Positions 35,064-42,426 of a stretch of DNA of 64,000 bases are shown piece after piece. Under the pieces are notes generated by a model. That model was not told the DNA's origin. It saw only the letters and a list, made by a program, of their open reading frames with translations, and did not search any database. Origin of the DNA: CAVTSA01 sp963790575 (lineage in GTDB: Bacteria > Chloroflexota > Dormibacteria > Dormibacterales > Dormibacteraceae); the NCBI GenBank assembly GCA_963790575.1, contig CAWBPD010000032.1:1-64000 (forward strand). The letters are read 5' to 3'. The position numbers were made by a program, and so were the translations under genes. The number at the start of each line of letters is the position of its first letter. Positions within the stretch are counted from its first letter, which is position 1.

Positions 35064-36080
35064 ATGACCCACGACAGGGACTTCAAGCGGCTGGTGCGCC
35101 ACCGCATGCGCAAGACGGGCGAGTCGTACGTATCTGCCCGCGCTCATCTGCGGCGCACACACACGGTGGGTCGCCGATCCTTCGAGAGTTCAGCAGGAGC
35201 CGCCATGTACAGGTTCGAGAGATTCACGGACCAGGCGAAGCGAGCCTTGACACGAGCTCAGTTCGAGGCCGAGCTCGGACAGAGCCATTCCATCGCCACC
35301 ACCCATCTGCTGCTTGGGGTGTTCCACGACAGGAACAGCATGGCGGTCGCCGTGCTTGGCAGGCTTGATCCGAATCTGCTCCGCGCCCTCCTCCGTGACC
35401 AGGCCCGATTGCGCGAGGCGTTCGAACGGCAGCCGGCGGAGGCCCCGGTCCCGGAGTCCGAGGACCTGGTCCCCACCGAGCCGGTGAAGCGGGCGATAGA
35501 GCTGGCCTTCGCCGAGGCTCAGTTGGTTGGGGACGGCAGCGTCGGAACCGGTCACTTGTTGGTGGGGGTGCTCGGTGTGGAGACCTCGAGCGGAGCGCGG
35601 GCAATGGCAGAACTCGGTGTCACGGTGGACGGGGCGCGGGCCAAGCTGCGCGAGCTGATCGCGTCGAGCGCCGTCGCGGAGGCGGGGACTCCGGAGCGCA
35701 AGCCACCCGATCGCGACCTCACCGAGTGGATGGAGGCAGCCCAGGTTCTCGCCAGGAGCGAGGGGTCGGCGCGGGTTCGCATCGACCATCTCCTGCGGGC
35801 CGCACCCCGGAGCCGGGCGGCGACGGAGCTGTTCCGACGGCTGGGAATCGATCTACCGGCGGCGCTGGCGACCGTGCCACCGCCGCCCGCACGGCTGTCA
35901 GCGGTTGAGGCGTCGCTGATGAAGCTGGCCAATCTTCGCCAGCAAGGCGTGCGGAGACGCATCGACCGCCCGCTTGACGTCGACGAGGCCCAAAGCGACG
36001 CTCGACACGAGTGGGACGAGGTCTATGGCGAGTGGACCAAGTCATGGGGAGGGGGTGGCCCCTCCGCCGGTAGCCAGTGA
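35064..36080 (+). CDS. Clp N-domain protein with an N-terminal tag-like motif
   Basis: A 338-residue protein without an AAA+ module. Residues 1-35 carry FKRLVRHRMRKTGESYVSAR, a short motif found at the N-terminus of several small Gram-positive proteins. Residues 48-185 form a Clp N-terminal double repeat (FERFTDQAKRALTRAQFEAE, THLLLGVFHDRNSMAVAVLG; then VKRAIELAFAEAQLVG and GTGHLLVGVLGVE), and a third weaker repeat follows (LTEWMEAAQVLARSEGS, RIDHLLRAA). It may be an adaptor or decoy for ClpC. GAGGAGG before the ATG fixes the start. Confidence 0.8.
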   Translation: MTHDRDFKRLVRHRMRKTGESYVSARAHLRRTHTVGRRSFESSAGAAMYRFERFTDQAKRALTRAQFEAELGQSHSIATTHLLLGVFHDRNSMAVAVLGRLDPNLLRALLRDQARLREAFERQPAEAPVPESEDLVPTEPVKRAIELAFAEAQLVGDGSVGTGHLLVGVLGVETSSGARAMAELGVTVDGARAKLRELIASSAVAEAGTPERKPPDRDLTEWMEAAQVLARSEGSARVRIDHLLRAAPRSRAATELFRRLGIDLPAALATVPPPPARLSAVEASLMKLANLRQQGVRRRIDRPLDVDEAQSDARHEWDEVYGEWTKSWGGGGPSAGSQ

Positions 36081-36292
36081 CGAGAACGCCCAGCCGCAGA
36101 TGGGAGAGGCCCACCTTGCGGCAGGCCTCCCAGGCTGGGGTGGGGCGTATCGACTCCGAGCACCCGGTTTCATTCCTCGGGATCCCCCATACAGTAGCAG
36201 AATCGACGCCCGACCACCACATCTCGCATCAGGTGGGAGATGAAGCGATCCGCGTACCGCGTCGCTCGGCGGTCGGGCTACGATGACCCGCG

Positions 36293-37367
36293 GTGCCCGA
36301 CCCGATTCCGACCGACCTCGAACCCATGCTGGCCGCGCCCAAACCCCATCTCCCGGTCGGAGACCACTGGGTCTACGAGCCCAAGTGGGACGGATTTCGG
36401 AGCCTGGTCCATCGGAACGGCGATCACATCGACCTCGCGAGCCGTGGACGCCGGCCTCTCACGCGCTACTTCCCCGAGCTGCACGATCCCTTCGGACAGC
36501 TCCCGACCGAGCAGGCGGTGCTGGATGGGGAGATCGTCTTGGCCGGCTAGCGAGGGTCTCGACTTCGACGCGCTCGGCCAGCGCATCCACCCCGCCGCCT
36601 CGCGGATCAAGCTGCTGAGCGAGACCACTCCGACCGAGTTCGTGGCCTTCGACCTGCTCGCCCTGGACGGTCACGATCTCCGGTCGCTTCCCTGGCAAGA
36701 GCGGCACCAGCTCCTCCGCGGTCTGCTCGCGGAGCCGCCGCCCTCCGTGCGCTTGACCCCGAGCACGACCGATCCCGCCCTCGCGCGGCGGTGGTTCGCG
36801 GAGCTGGAAGGCTCCGGATTGGACGGCGTCATCGCCAAGCGGGACGACGAGCGCTACCTCCCGGGAAAGCGGCAGTGGATCAAGTACAAGCACGAACGCA
36901 CGGCCGACTGTGTGGTGATCGGCTATCGAACCTCCGCGGACAAGAAGACGCTGGGCTCTCTCCTGCTCGGCGCCTACGACGACGGAGGCACGCTCCACTA
37001 CGTCGGCCATGTCTCGGGCTTCGACACCGCCACCCGGCAGGCGCTGCTGCAGCGCGTCCGCCAGATGCGCCTCGAAGAGCTCCCTGACGCGGCCCAGATC
37101 TCGGCCGAGTTGGGACGCCGGCCCGGCGAATTGAACCGCTGGTCGGGCGGCAAGGACCCATCCTGGAACGCGATCCGGCCCGAGCTGGTCGTCGAGGTCC
37201 GCTACGACAAGCTGCAGTCAGGCGAGCGTTTCCGGCATGCCGCGGGGTTCATCCGCTGGCGTCCCGACAAGGCGCCCGAGCGGTGCCTGTTCCGGGATCT
37301 GGTGGCGCAGGAGCCGGAGCACCTCGGCAGCCCCTGGGAGGTGCTGGACCGCAGCGCCCCCGCGTAA
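36293..37367 (+). pseudogene. ATP-dependent DNA ligase (LigC/LigD-like), frameshifted
   Basis: The first frame (GTG 36293 to 36550) carries the adenylation lysine motif YEPKWDGFR and ends LDGEIVLAG-stop. One extra base near 36545 shifts the frame; the other frame continues EGLDFDALGQRIHPAASRIK, FVAFDLLALDGHDLR, GLDGVIAKRDDERYLPGKRQ and WIKYKHERTADCVVIGYR. The OB-fold end includes GELNRWSGGKDPSWNAIRPE and VVEVRYDKLQSGERFRH. Together about 357 residues, the size of stand-alone ligases used in end joining. TACGAT (36279-36284) eight bases before GTG suggests a leaderless start. It is either recently broken or a sequence error. Confidence 0.85.
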
Positions 37368-37372
37368 GCGCT

Positions 37373-38050
37373 CTACGGCAGCAGGCGCGCCGCGGGACCC
37401 TCGGGGCCGTAGTAGCGCAACGCCGCGTTCCCGAGCGCCGTCACCGTGATCCAGTCAAAGGCGGCCCCGACTCCGACTCCGACCGCGGCCGGGAGGGCGC
37501 GCGCCAGGGTGGAACCGACCCGGGCCCCGACCGTGCCGGTGAGGATGCGGGTGAGGGCCGCGCTTCCCACCCGGGTGAGCAGAAGCCTGGGGTAGGTGGT
37601 GACGAGGTGCAGGGCCAGCTGCTGCGAACCCGCGATCAGGAGGTCGTCACGGATCTTCACCGCCCCGCCCGCGATCCCGATCACGAGCAGCGCCTCCAGC
37701 GTCCGATCCTCCCCCTCCGCCGGGAGGTGCCCGAAGATCAGCCCCACCGCGAGCACCAGCTCCAGTTGCCGCTCCAACGCGTACATGCTCTGCACGGTGC
37801 CCACGCCGAGGACCGTGATCGTGCCTATCCCGGGGATTGCGGAAGCGGCGCCGCTCGCCGCCGCCGTCATCGACACCCGCCGCCGCTGACGTCTGATGAG
37901 CGTCCGCGCCAGCTCCTCGGGCGTGGCTGCCGGGAGCTCCAACCGAAGCTTGCGCACGGTTTCCTCGACCGCCGGCTGGCGGCTCTTGATCGCCTTCTGA
38001 GCCACGGACAGCACCCAATGCAGCTGCGCGGGCACGGGATCCGAATCCAT
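37373..38050 (-). CDS. EcsC-like membrane-associated protein
   Basis: A 225-residue protein with a helical soluble start (VLSVAQKAIKSRQPAVEETV) and several hydrophobic stretches (AAASGAASAIPGIGTITVLG, LELVLAVGLIFGHLP, ALPAAVGVGVGAAFDWITV). The PGIGT glycine hinge and distribution resemble EcsC/DUF697-type proteins of unknown role. The ATG at 38050 is chosen over one eleven codons upstream because the encoded MDSDPVPAQLHWVL looks like a natural start. It converges on the ligase with a five-base gap and is divergent from pdxH. Confidence 0.55.
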   Translation of the reverse strand: MDSDPVPAQLHWVLSVAQKAIKSRQPAVEETVRKLRLELPAATPEELARTLIRRQRRRVSMTAAASGAASAIPGIGTITVLGVGTVQSMYALERQLELVLAVGLIFGHLPAEGEDRTLEALLVIGIAGGAVKIRDDLLIAGSQQLALHLVTTYPRLLLTRVGSAALTRILTGTVGARVGSTLARALPAAVGVGVGAAFDWITVTALGNAALRYYGPEGPAARLLP

Positions 38051-38125
38051 ATACCCAATCTTCCCTCGCGCGCGGCCCGCCAATCCTGCTCGTGACGGCC
38101 GGGCTCACTCTGCCAGGCTGGTCGC

Positions 38126-38767
38126 ATGGCGACGCCTCCGATCGATACCGACCAGCCACTCTCCGCCGAGGACCTGGGCCCGGACCCGATCGGCGCCTTC
38201 TCCGGCTGGTTCGACCTCGCCGCCCGGGCCGGGGAGCCGCAGCCGAACGCGATGGCCCTGGCCACCGTGCGCGACCGGGAGCCGCAGGTCCGCATGGTAT
38301 TGCTCTACCGCGCCGACCAGAGTGGGTTCACCTTCTTCACCAACTACGAGAGCCGCAAGGGGGAAGAGCTGGCCGCCCACCCCCAAGCCGCCCTCGTCAT
38401 CCACTGGCCCCTGCTGCATCGACAGGTACGGGCCGCCGGAGGCGTGGTCCGCACCAGCCACGAGGAGTCGGTGGCCTACTGGCTGGGCCGGCCCTGGGGG
38501 AGCCGGATCGCTAGCACCGCCTCCCGTCAGAGCTCCGTCATCGAGAGTCGCGAAGACCTGGAGCAACGCGTCCACGAACTTGAGCGCCGCTATCCCGAGC
38601 CGCCCGAGCCGGACGCGTTGATCCCGCCGCTGCCGGACTTCTGGGGCGGGTACCGGCTGATCCCGGATTGGATCGAGTTCTGGCAGGGCCGCCGCAACCG
38701 CCTCCACGACCGGATCGTCTTCCTCCGCGAAGGCGAGGGCTGGCGGACCCGGCGTCTCGACCCCTAG
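38126..38767 (+). CDS. pdxH: pyridoxamine 5'-phosphate oxidase
   Basis: A 213-residue FMN enzyme making pyridoxal phosphate. NAMALATVRDREPQVRMVLL (about residue 40), GFTFFTNYESRKGEEL (about 69), RQVRAAGGVVRTSHEESVAY and the C-terminal PDFWGGYRLIPDWIEFWQGR with RLHDRIVF are diagnostic. CAGGCT (38112-38117) eight bases before the ATG may be the -10 of a leaderless promoter. Confidence 0.95.
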   Translation: MATPPIDTDQPLSAEDLGPDPIGAFSGWFDLAARAGEPQPNAMALATVRDREPQVRMVLLYRADQSGFTFFTNYESRKGEELAAHPQAALVIHWPLLHRQVRAAGGVVRTSHEESVAYWLGRPWGSRIASTASRQSSVIESREDLEQRVHELERRYPEPPEPDALIPPLPDFWGGYRLIPDWIEFWQGRRNRLHDRIVFLREGEGWRTRRLDP

Positions 38768-38779
38768 TCGTAACGCCAC

Positions 38780-38835
38780 ACTGCCGGCAAAGTGACGCTA
38801 CGTGGCGAGGTTTAGCGTTGCAGTGCCGGCATTGT
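38780..38835. repeat. two TGCCGGCA dyads between convergent genes
   Basis: CACTGCCGGCAAAGTGAC and CAGTGCCGGCATTGTGAC carry the palindrome TGCCGGCA at 38782-38789 and 38824-38831, 42 bp apart (about four helical turns). They lie between the 3' ends of pdxH and xthA, so they could be terminators or a protein-binding pair. Confidence 0.5.
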
Positions 38836-38860
38836 GACCCCACCCGGCGGCGGCACCCCC

Positions 38861-39724
38861 TCACGCCTGCGGCAGCTTGAACCTCCCCGGTGCGGCGGGC
38901 CGGGCGGAGGGTGGGGGGACCACCGGCCCGAGGTCACCGTCCGGCGCCTCGTCGAGGTCGATCATGACCGGCGCGTGGTCGCTGGGCCCGGACCCCTTGC
39001 GTGCCTGGCGATCGACCCACGCGGCCCGCACCCGCTCCTCGACCACCGCGGACCCCAGGACCAGGTCGATGCGCATGCCGCAGTCCTGGTGGAACATCCC
39101 CGCCCGGTAGTCCCAATAGGTGAAGACGCGGGCGTCGGGCCAGTGGTCCCGCACCAGGTCGTGGAGGCCCGCCACCCGTTGGAGGTCGGCCAAGGCCGCG
39201 CGCTCGGGCTCGGTCACGTGCGTCTGACCGGCATAGGCGCCGGGGTCGAAGACGTCGGCGTCGGTGGGCGCCACGTTCATGTCCCCGCACAGGATGCGAC
39301 CCTGCGGTCCCGCCGCCACCGCCTCGCCCAGTGCCGCCAGCCAGGTCAGCTTGTAGTGGTAGTGCTCCGAACCGGGCACCCGCCCGTTGGGCACGTACAC
39401 GGAGTGGACGCGGATGCCGGCGCAGGTGGCGGCGACGGCGCGCGCCTCCTGATGCGGGAACCCCGGCCCTCCGCTGAGCCCGCTGACCACATCCTCCAGG
39501 CCCACCCGGGACAGGATCGCGACCCCGTTCCACGACGCCTCGCCATGGGCTGCGAAGGCGTACCCGCGGTCGGCGAGCGCCGCCCCCAGCAGCTCCGCGA
39601 AGGCGGCATCGGCGAGCTTCGTCTCCTGCAGGCAGACGATGTCCGGGCGCCGTTCATCGAGCCAGGGCAGCAGGCGGGGAATCCGCTGCCTCAGGGAGTT
39701 GACGTTCCAGGTCGCCAGACGCAT
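38861..39724 (-). CDS. xthA: exodeoxyribonuclease III
   Basis: A 287-residue AP endonuclease/3' exonuclease. MRLATWNVNSLRQRIPRLLP (Asn metal ligand), IVCLQETKL (Glu), VYVPNGRVPGSEHYHYKL (Tyr), LCGDMNVAP, YWDYRAG and SGPSDHAPVMIDL (Asp-His) are the catalytic blocks in order. The tail is longer than usual and proline rich. It is ten bases from the DAHP synthase stop, so the two are probably in one transcript. Confidence 0.95.
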   Translation of the reverse strand: MRLATWNVNSLRQRIPRLLPWLDERRPDIVCLQETKLADAAFAELLGAALADRGYAFAAHGEASWNGVAILSRVGLEDVVSGLSGGPGFPHQEARAVAATCAGIRVHSVYVPNGRVPGSEHYHYKLTWLAALGEAVAAGPQGRILCGDMNVAPTDADVFDPGAYAGQTHVTEPERAALADLQRVAGLHDLVRDHWPDARVFTYWDYRAGMFHQDCGMRIDLVLGSAVVEERVRAAWVDRQARKGSGPSDHAPVMIDLDEAPDGDLGPVVPPPSARPAAPGRFKLPQA

Positions 39725-39733
39725 CGGCTTGCC

Positions 39734-40828
39734 TCAGGCACGGTTGGCGGCGGCGGAGGGCACCTCGGCCGTCAGGTCACGCAGGAGCGAGGCCGTGTCC
39801 TCCCAGCCCAGGCAGCTGTCGGTCACGCTCTGGCCGTAGCGGAGGTCGGCAGCGTGCCCCAGGACCAGGTCCTGACGCCCCTCCACCAAGAAGCTCTCCA
39901 GCATCACTCCGACGATGCCGGTCCGCCCCGCCCGCCGCTGGGCCGCCACCTCCCGGATCACGGCCGGCTGGCGGCGGAAGTCCTTGCCGCTGTTGCCGTG
40001 CGCGGCGTCGACCAGCAGCCGCTGCGGCAGCCCCTCCCGGCCCAGGCGCTGCAGCGTGTCCGTCACCGTTCTGGCGTCGTGGTTAGGCCCATGGTTGCTG
40101 CCGCGCAGGATGACGTGACAGTCCGGGTTGCCGCGGGTCCAGAAGATCGCCGCCACGCCGTCCGGGTTGATAGAGGTGAAGACGTGGCTGGCGGCGGCCG
40201 CGGCGCAGGCGGAGATCGCGACCTGGACGTCGCCGTCGGTCGAGTTCTTGATCCCGATCGGCATCGAGAGCCCGCTCGAGAGCTGGCGGTGGACCTGGCT
40301 CTCCGCCGTCCGGGCCCCGATCGACCCCCAGCTGACCAGGTCGGCGAAGTACTGAGGGCTGATCGGATCCAGGAACTCGCCGCCCACGGGCTGATCAAGG
40401 CTCAGGATGTCGAGCATCAGCTGGCGCCCCAGCCGGAGGCCGTCGTTGACCTTGTAGGAGCCGTCGAGCCGGGGATCGTTGAGCAGCCCCTTCCAGCCCA
40501 GGGTGGTCCGCGGCTTCTCGAAATAGACCCGCATCACGATCAGCAGGCGGTCTTCCAGTTCCCGCCGGAGCGCCGCCAGCCGCCGCGCGTACTCGAGCGC
40601 CGCCGCCGGGTCGTGTACGGAGCAGGGCCCCACGATCACGAGCAGCCGGCGGTCCTCCCCACGGAGCACCGCGGTCACCTCCTGCCGCGCGCGGTAGACG
40701 GTGTCGATGGCGGCGGGGGGGAGCGGGAGCTCGTCGGCCAGGAGAGCCGGCGAGACCAGGGGCCGGGTGCCCGCGATGCGGATGTCCCGGACCTCCTCCA
40801 GTCGGTGGTGCAGGGAAGGCTCGGTCAC
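39734..40828 (-). CDS. 3-deoxy-7-phosphoheptulonate (DAHP) synthase, AroFGH type
   Basis: A 364-residue type I DAHP synthase, first step of the shikimate pathway. LLVIVGPCSVHDPAAALEYA (metal Cys), VMRVYFEKPRTTLGWKGLLN, SWGSIGARTAESQVHRQLSS, MPIGIKNSTDGDVQVAISAC, VILRGSNHGPNHDA and VTDSCLGWEDT match AroG closely. The GTG at 40828 aligns with the family N-terminus; an ATG at 40900 would add a run of unlike residues. No regulatory domain is fused. Confidence 0.93.
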   Translation of the reverse strand: MTEPSLHHRLEEVRDIRIAGTRPLVSPALLADELPLPPAAIDTVYRARQEVTAVLRGEDRRLLVIVGPCSVHDPAAALEYARRLAALRRELEDRLLIVMRVYFEKPRTTLGWKGLLNDPRLDGSYKVNDGLRLGRQLMLDILSLDQPVGGEFLDPISPQYFADLVSWGSIGARTAESQVHRQLSSGLSMPIGIKNSTDGDVQVAISACAAAAASHVFTSINPDGVAAIFWTRGNPDCHVILRGSNHGPNHDARTVTDTLQRLGREGLPQRLLVDAAHGNSGKDFRRQPAVIREVAAQRRAGRTGIVGVMLESFLVEGRQDLVLGHAADLRYGQSVTDSCLGWEDTASLLRDLTAEVPSAAANRA

Positions 40829-40888
40829 CCCCCGAGTGTAGGGACGCGGCCGGACCTCGCTCACGGACGCCGACGGTGAGGCCGGGTC

Positions 40889-41026
40889 TATAGTCGCCAT
40901 GCGGGGGGGGCGGCCGCGCCCCATCAATCGGGAGGGAAAGCCGTGGCTGACAACCAACAGACACCCCAGCGACCCGAAGCGGCCGCATCGGAGGACGGGC
41001 CCGGGCCCAACCGGCCGCCGGGATGA
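40889..41026 (+). promoter_or_regulatory. promoter and 27-codon leader frame of the gluconate dehydrogenase-like operon
   Basis: TATAGT at 40889-40894 is a good -10. Downstream, GGAGGG (40931-40936) precedes a GTG (40943) opening a 27-codon frame (MADNQQTPQRPEAAASEDGP) that ends in ATGA at 41023-41026, overlapping the next start. It could be a coupled leader peptide, or the true N-terminus of the next protein cut off by a frameshift. Confidence 0.5.
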
Positions 41027-41697
41027 GCGGCATCGTGGTCCTGGCAACGCCCGGCGAGCTGGTCTTCAAGTACAAGGAGCGGGTCAAGTACTGGACCGCC
41101 GAGGCGGGCGCGGCGACCGGCTTCAAGTTCTTCAACCAGGACGAGGCGAAGCTGGTCACCGCGATGGGGGAACGGATCTTCCCTTCCGACGACGGAACCC
41201 CGGGTGCCACCGACGCGCACGTCGTGAACTACATCGACGGCCAGCTGCACGGTCCCTGGGGACAGGGCCAGCGCGAGTACCGCTCCGGTCCCTTCCTGAA
41301 GGCCGCCTCCACCGGTCACGGCTGGCAGTACGACCTGACGCCGGGGCAGGCCTATCACAACGCGCTCCCCCAGTTCGACTCATACGTCAAGAACAAGTAC
41401 GGGAAGTCCTTCGTGAACCTGAGCGCGGCCAACCAGGACGCGGCGCTGACCGCGCTGGGGGGCGGACTCATCACCACCATGTCCAATCCCAGCGCCCTGG
41501 ACTTCTGGGGCCTGTTCCACGAGAACGTGGTGGAGGGCCTCTTCGCGGACCCGCTGTACGGCGGGACCCACAACATGGTGGGTTGGCGCTGGATCGGATT
41601 TCCAGGCAACCCGCTGGCGTACGGCGACCCGTACGAGAAGTACATCGGCGATTGGTACGCGGACTACTCGGTCTCAGCCAAGCCGCTCAACTTCTGA
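41023..41697 (+). CDS. gluconate 2-dehydrogenase subunit 3-like protein
   Basis: A 224-residue protein of the small-subunit family that partners GMC flavoprotein dehydrogenases. FFNQDEAKLVTAMGERIFPS, DAHVVNYIDGQL, REYRSGPFLKAAS, FWGLFHENVVEGLFADPLYG and NMVGWRWIGFPG are typical. Members often carry a twin-arginine signal that exports the whole complex; here no such signal is visible, which fits a lost or frameshifted N-terminus. Its partner gene, downstream, is broken, so the pair is probably not functional. Confidence 0.82.
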   Translation: MSGIVVLATPGELVFKYKERVKYWTAEAGAATGFKFFNQDEAKLVTAMGERIFPSDDGTPGATDAHVVNYIDGQLHGPWGQGQREYRSGPFLKAASTGHGWQYDLTPGQAYHNALPQFDSYVKNKYGKSFVNLSAANQDAALTALGGGLITTMSNPSALDFWGLFHENVVEGLFADPLYGGTHNMVGWRWIGFPGNPLAYGDPYEKYIGDWYADYSVSAKPLNF

Positions 41698-41741
41698 GTG
41701 CGTCGGGAGATGGAGGAGAGAGTGACGAGGGGGAACGACGA

Positions 41742-42170
41742 TGGCCGATCCTGATGTGCTGATCGTGGGCGGCGGCTGGGTCGGGGGCATCATGGCCGCC
41801 GAGCTGACCAAGGCCGGGATGCAGGTCATCGTCCTGGAGCGCGGGGCCAGAAGTGCGCCCCCATCGTGAAGGAGATGGGTGCCGACGAGGTGGTGGCGAG
41901 CGGTGTGCTGCCACCACATTTCGACACCACCCAGTACCAGTCGACGCACGTGACTGGGGCGCCATCATGGGCGCGGACCAGAACACCTCGACGGTGAACA
42001 ACTGGCTCCAGATGTGGCGCTACCCGAACGTGTTCGTGGTGGGCGCCTCCGCTTTTCCTCAGAACCCGGGCAAGAATCCGACCGGCACCGTGGGCGCCCT
42101 CGCGTACCGGGCGGCGGACGCCATCATCAACCACTACCGCCAGAGCCCGGGGCCGCTCACCCCCTCCTGA
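41742..42170 (+). pseudogene. GMC oxidoreductase remnant with a large internal deletion
   Basis: The 5' part encodes DVLIVGGGWVGGIMAAELTK, a GMC FAD-binding start, to about 41850. The 3' part encodes VVASGVLPPHFDTTQYQSTH and, after one missing G near 41957, GAIMGADQNTSTVNNWLQMW and NVFVVGASAFPQNPGKNPTG, the GMC C-terminus with its active-site region. Some 400 residues between are gone. Together with the small subunit upstream, this was a gluconate/sorbose-type dehydrogenase. Confidence 0.85.
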
Positions 42171-42178
42171 GGCGCCGG

Positions 42179-42360
42179 TTTACCCCCGATGGTGCACAGT
42201 GCACCAACGGGCCCTTTGGGGCGGCGGTTGACCCCCGGTGGTGCACCAACGGGGCCTATGGGAGCGGGTTGACCCCCGGTGGTGCACCAACGGGCCCTCG
42301 GTGGCGGCGGTTGACCCCCGGAGGTGCACCAGCGGGGCCCTTGGGGAGCGGCGGGTACGG
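42179..42360 (+). repeat. four-copy GC-rich tandem repeat upstream of the Nuo-like genes
   Basis: Units begin at about 42179, 42228, 42269 and 42311 (41-49 bp each) with core TTGACCCCCGGTGGTGCACC. Each carries the palindrome GGTGCACC (the first has GGTGCACAGTGCACC) and ends in a GGC/GCG-rich run. They fill the gap between the GMC remnant and the first Nuo-like gene and could fold as a row of hairpins. Confidence 0.8.
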
Positions 42361-42426
42361 CCCGGAGCCGCGCCTTCGGGCCTGCCGAAGAGCACCGGCG
42401 CCACCCCGCTGGCCCCCTCTGGGACA

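Noticed and set aside
19132..36290. Integrative element bounded by tRNA-Pro
   Set aside because: No integrase gene and no duplicated tRNA 3' end could be found, so the boundary on the right is unsupported.
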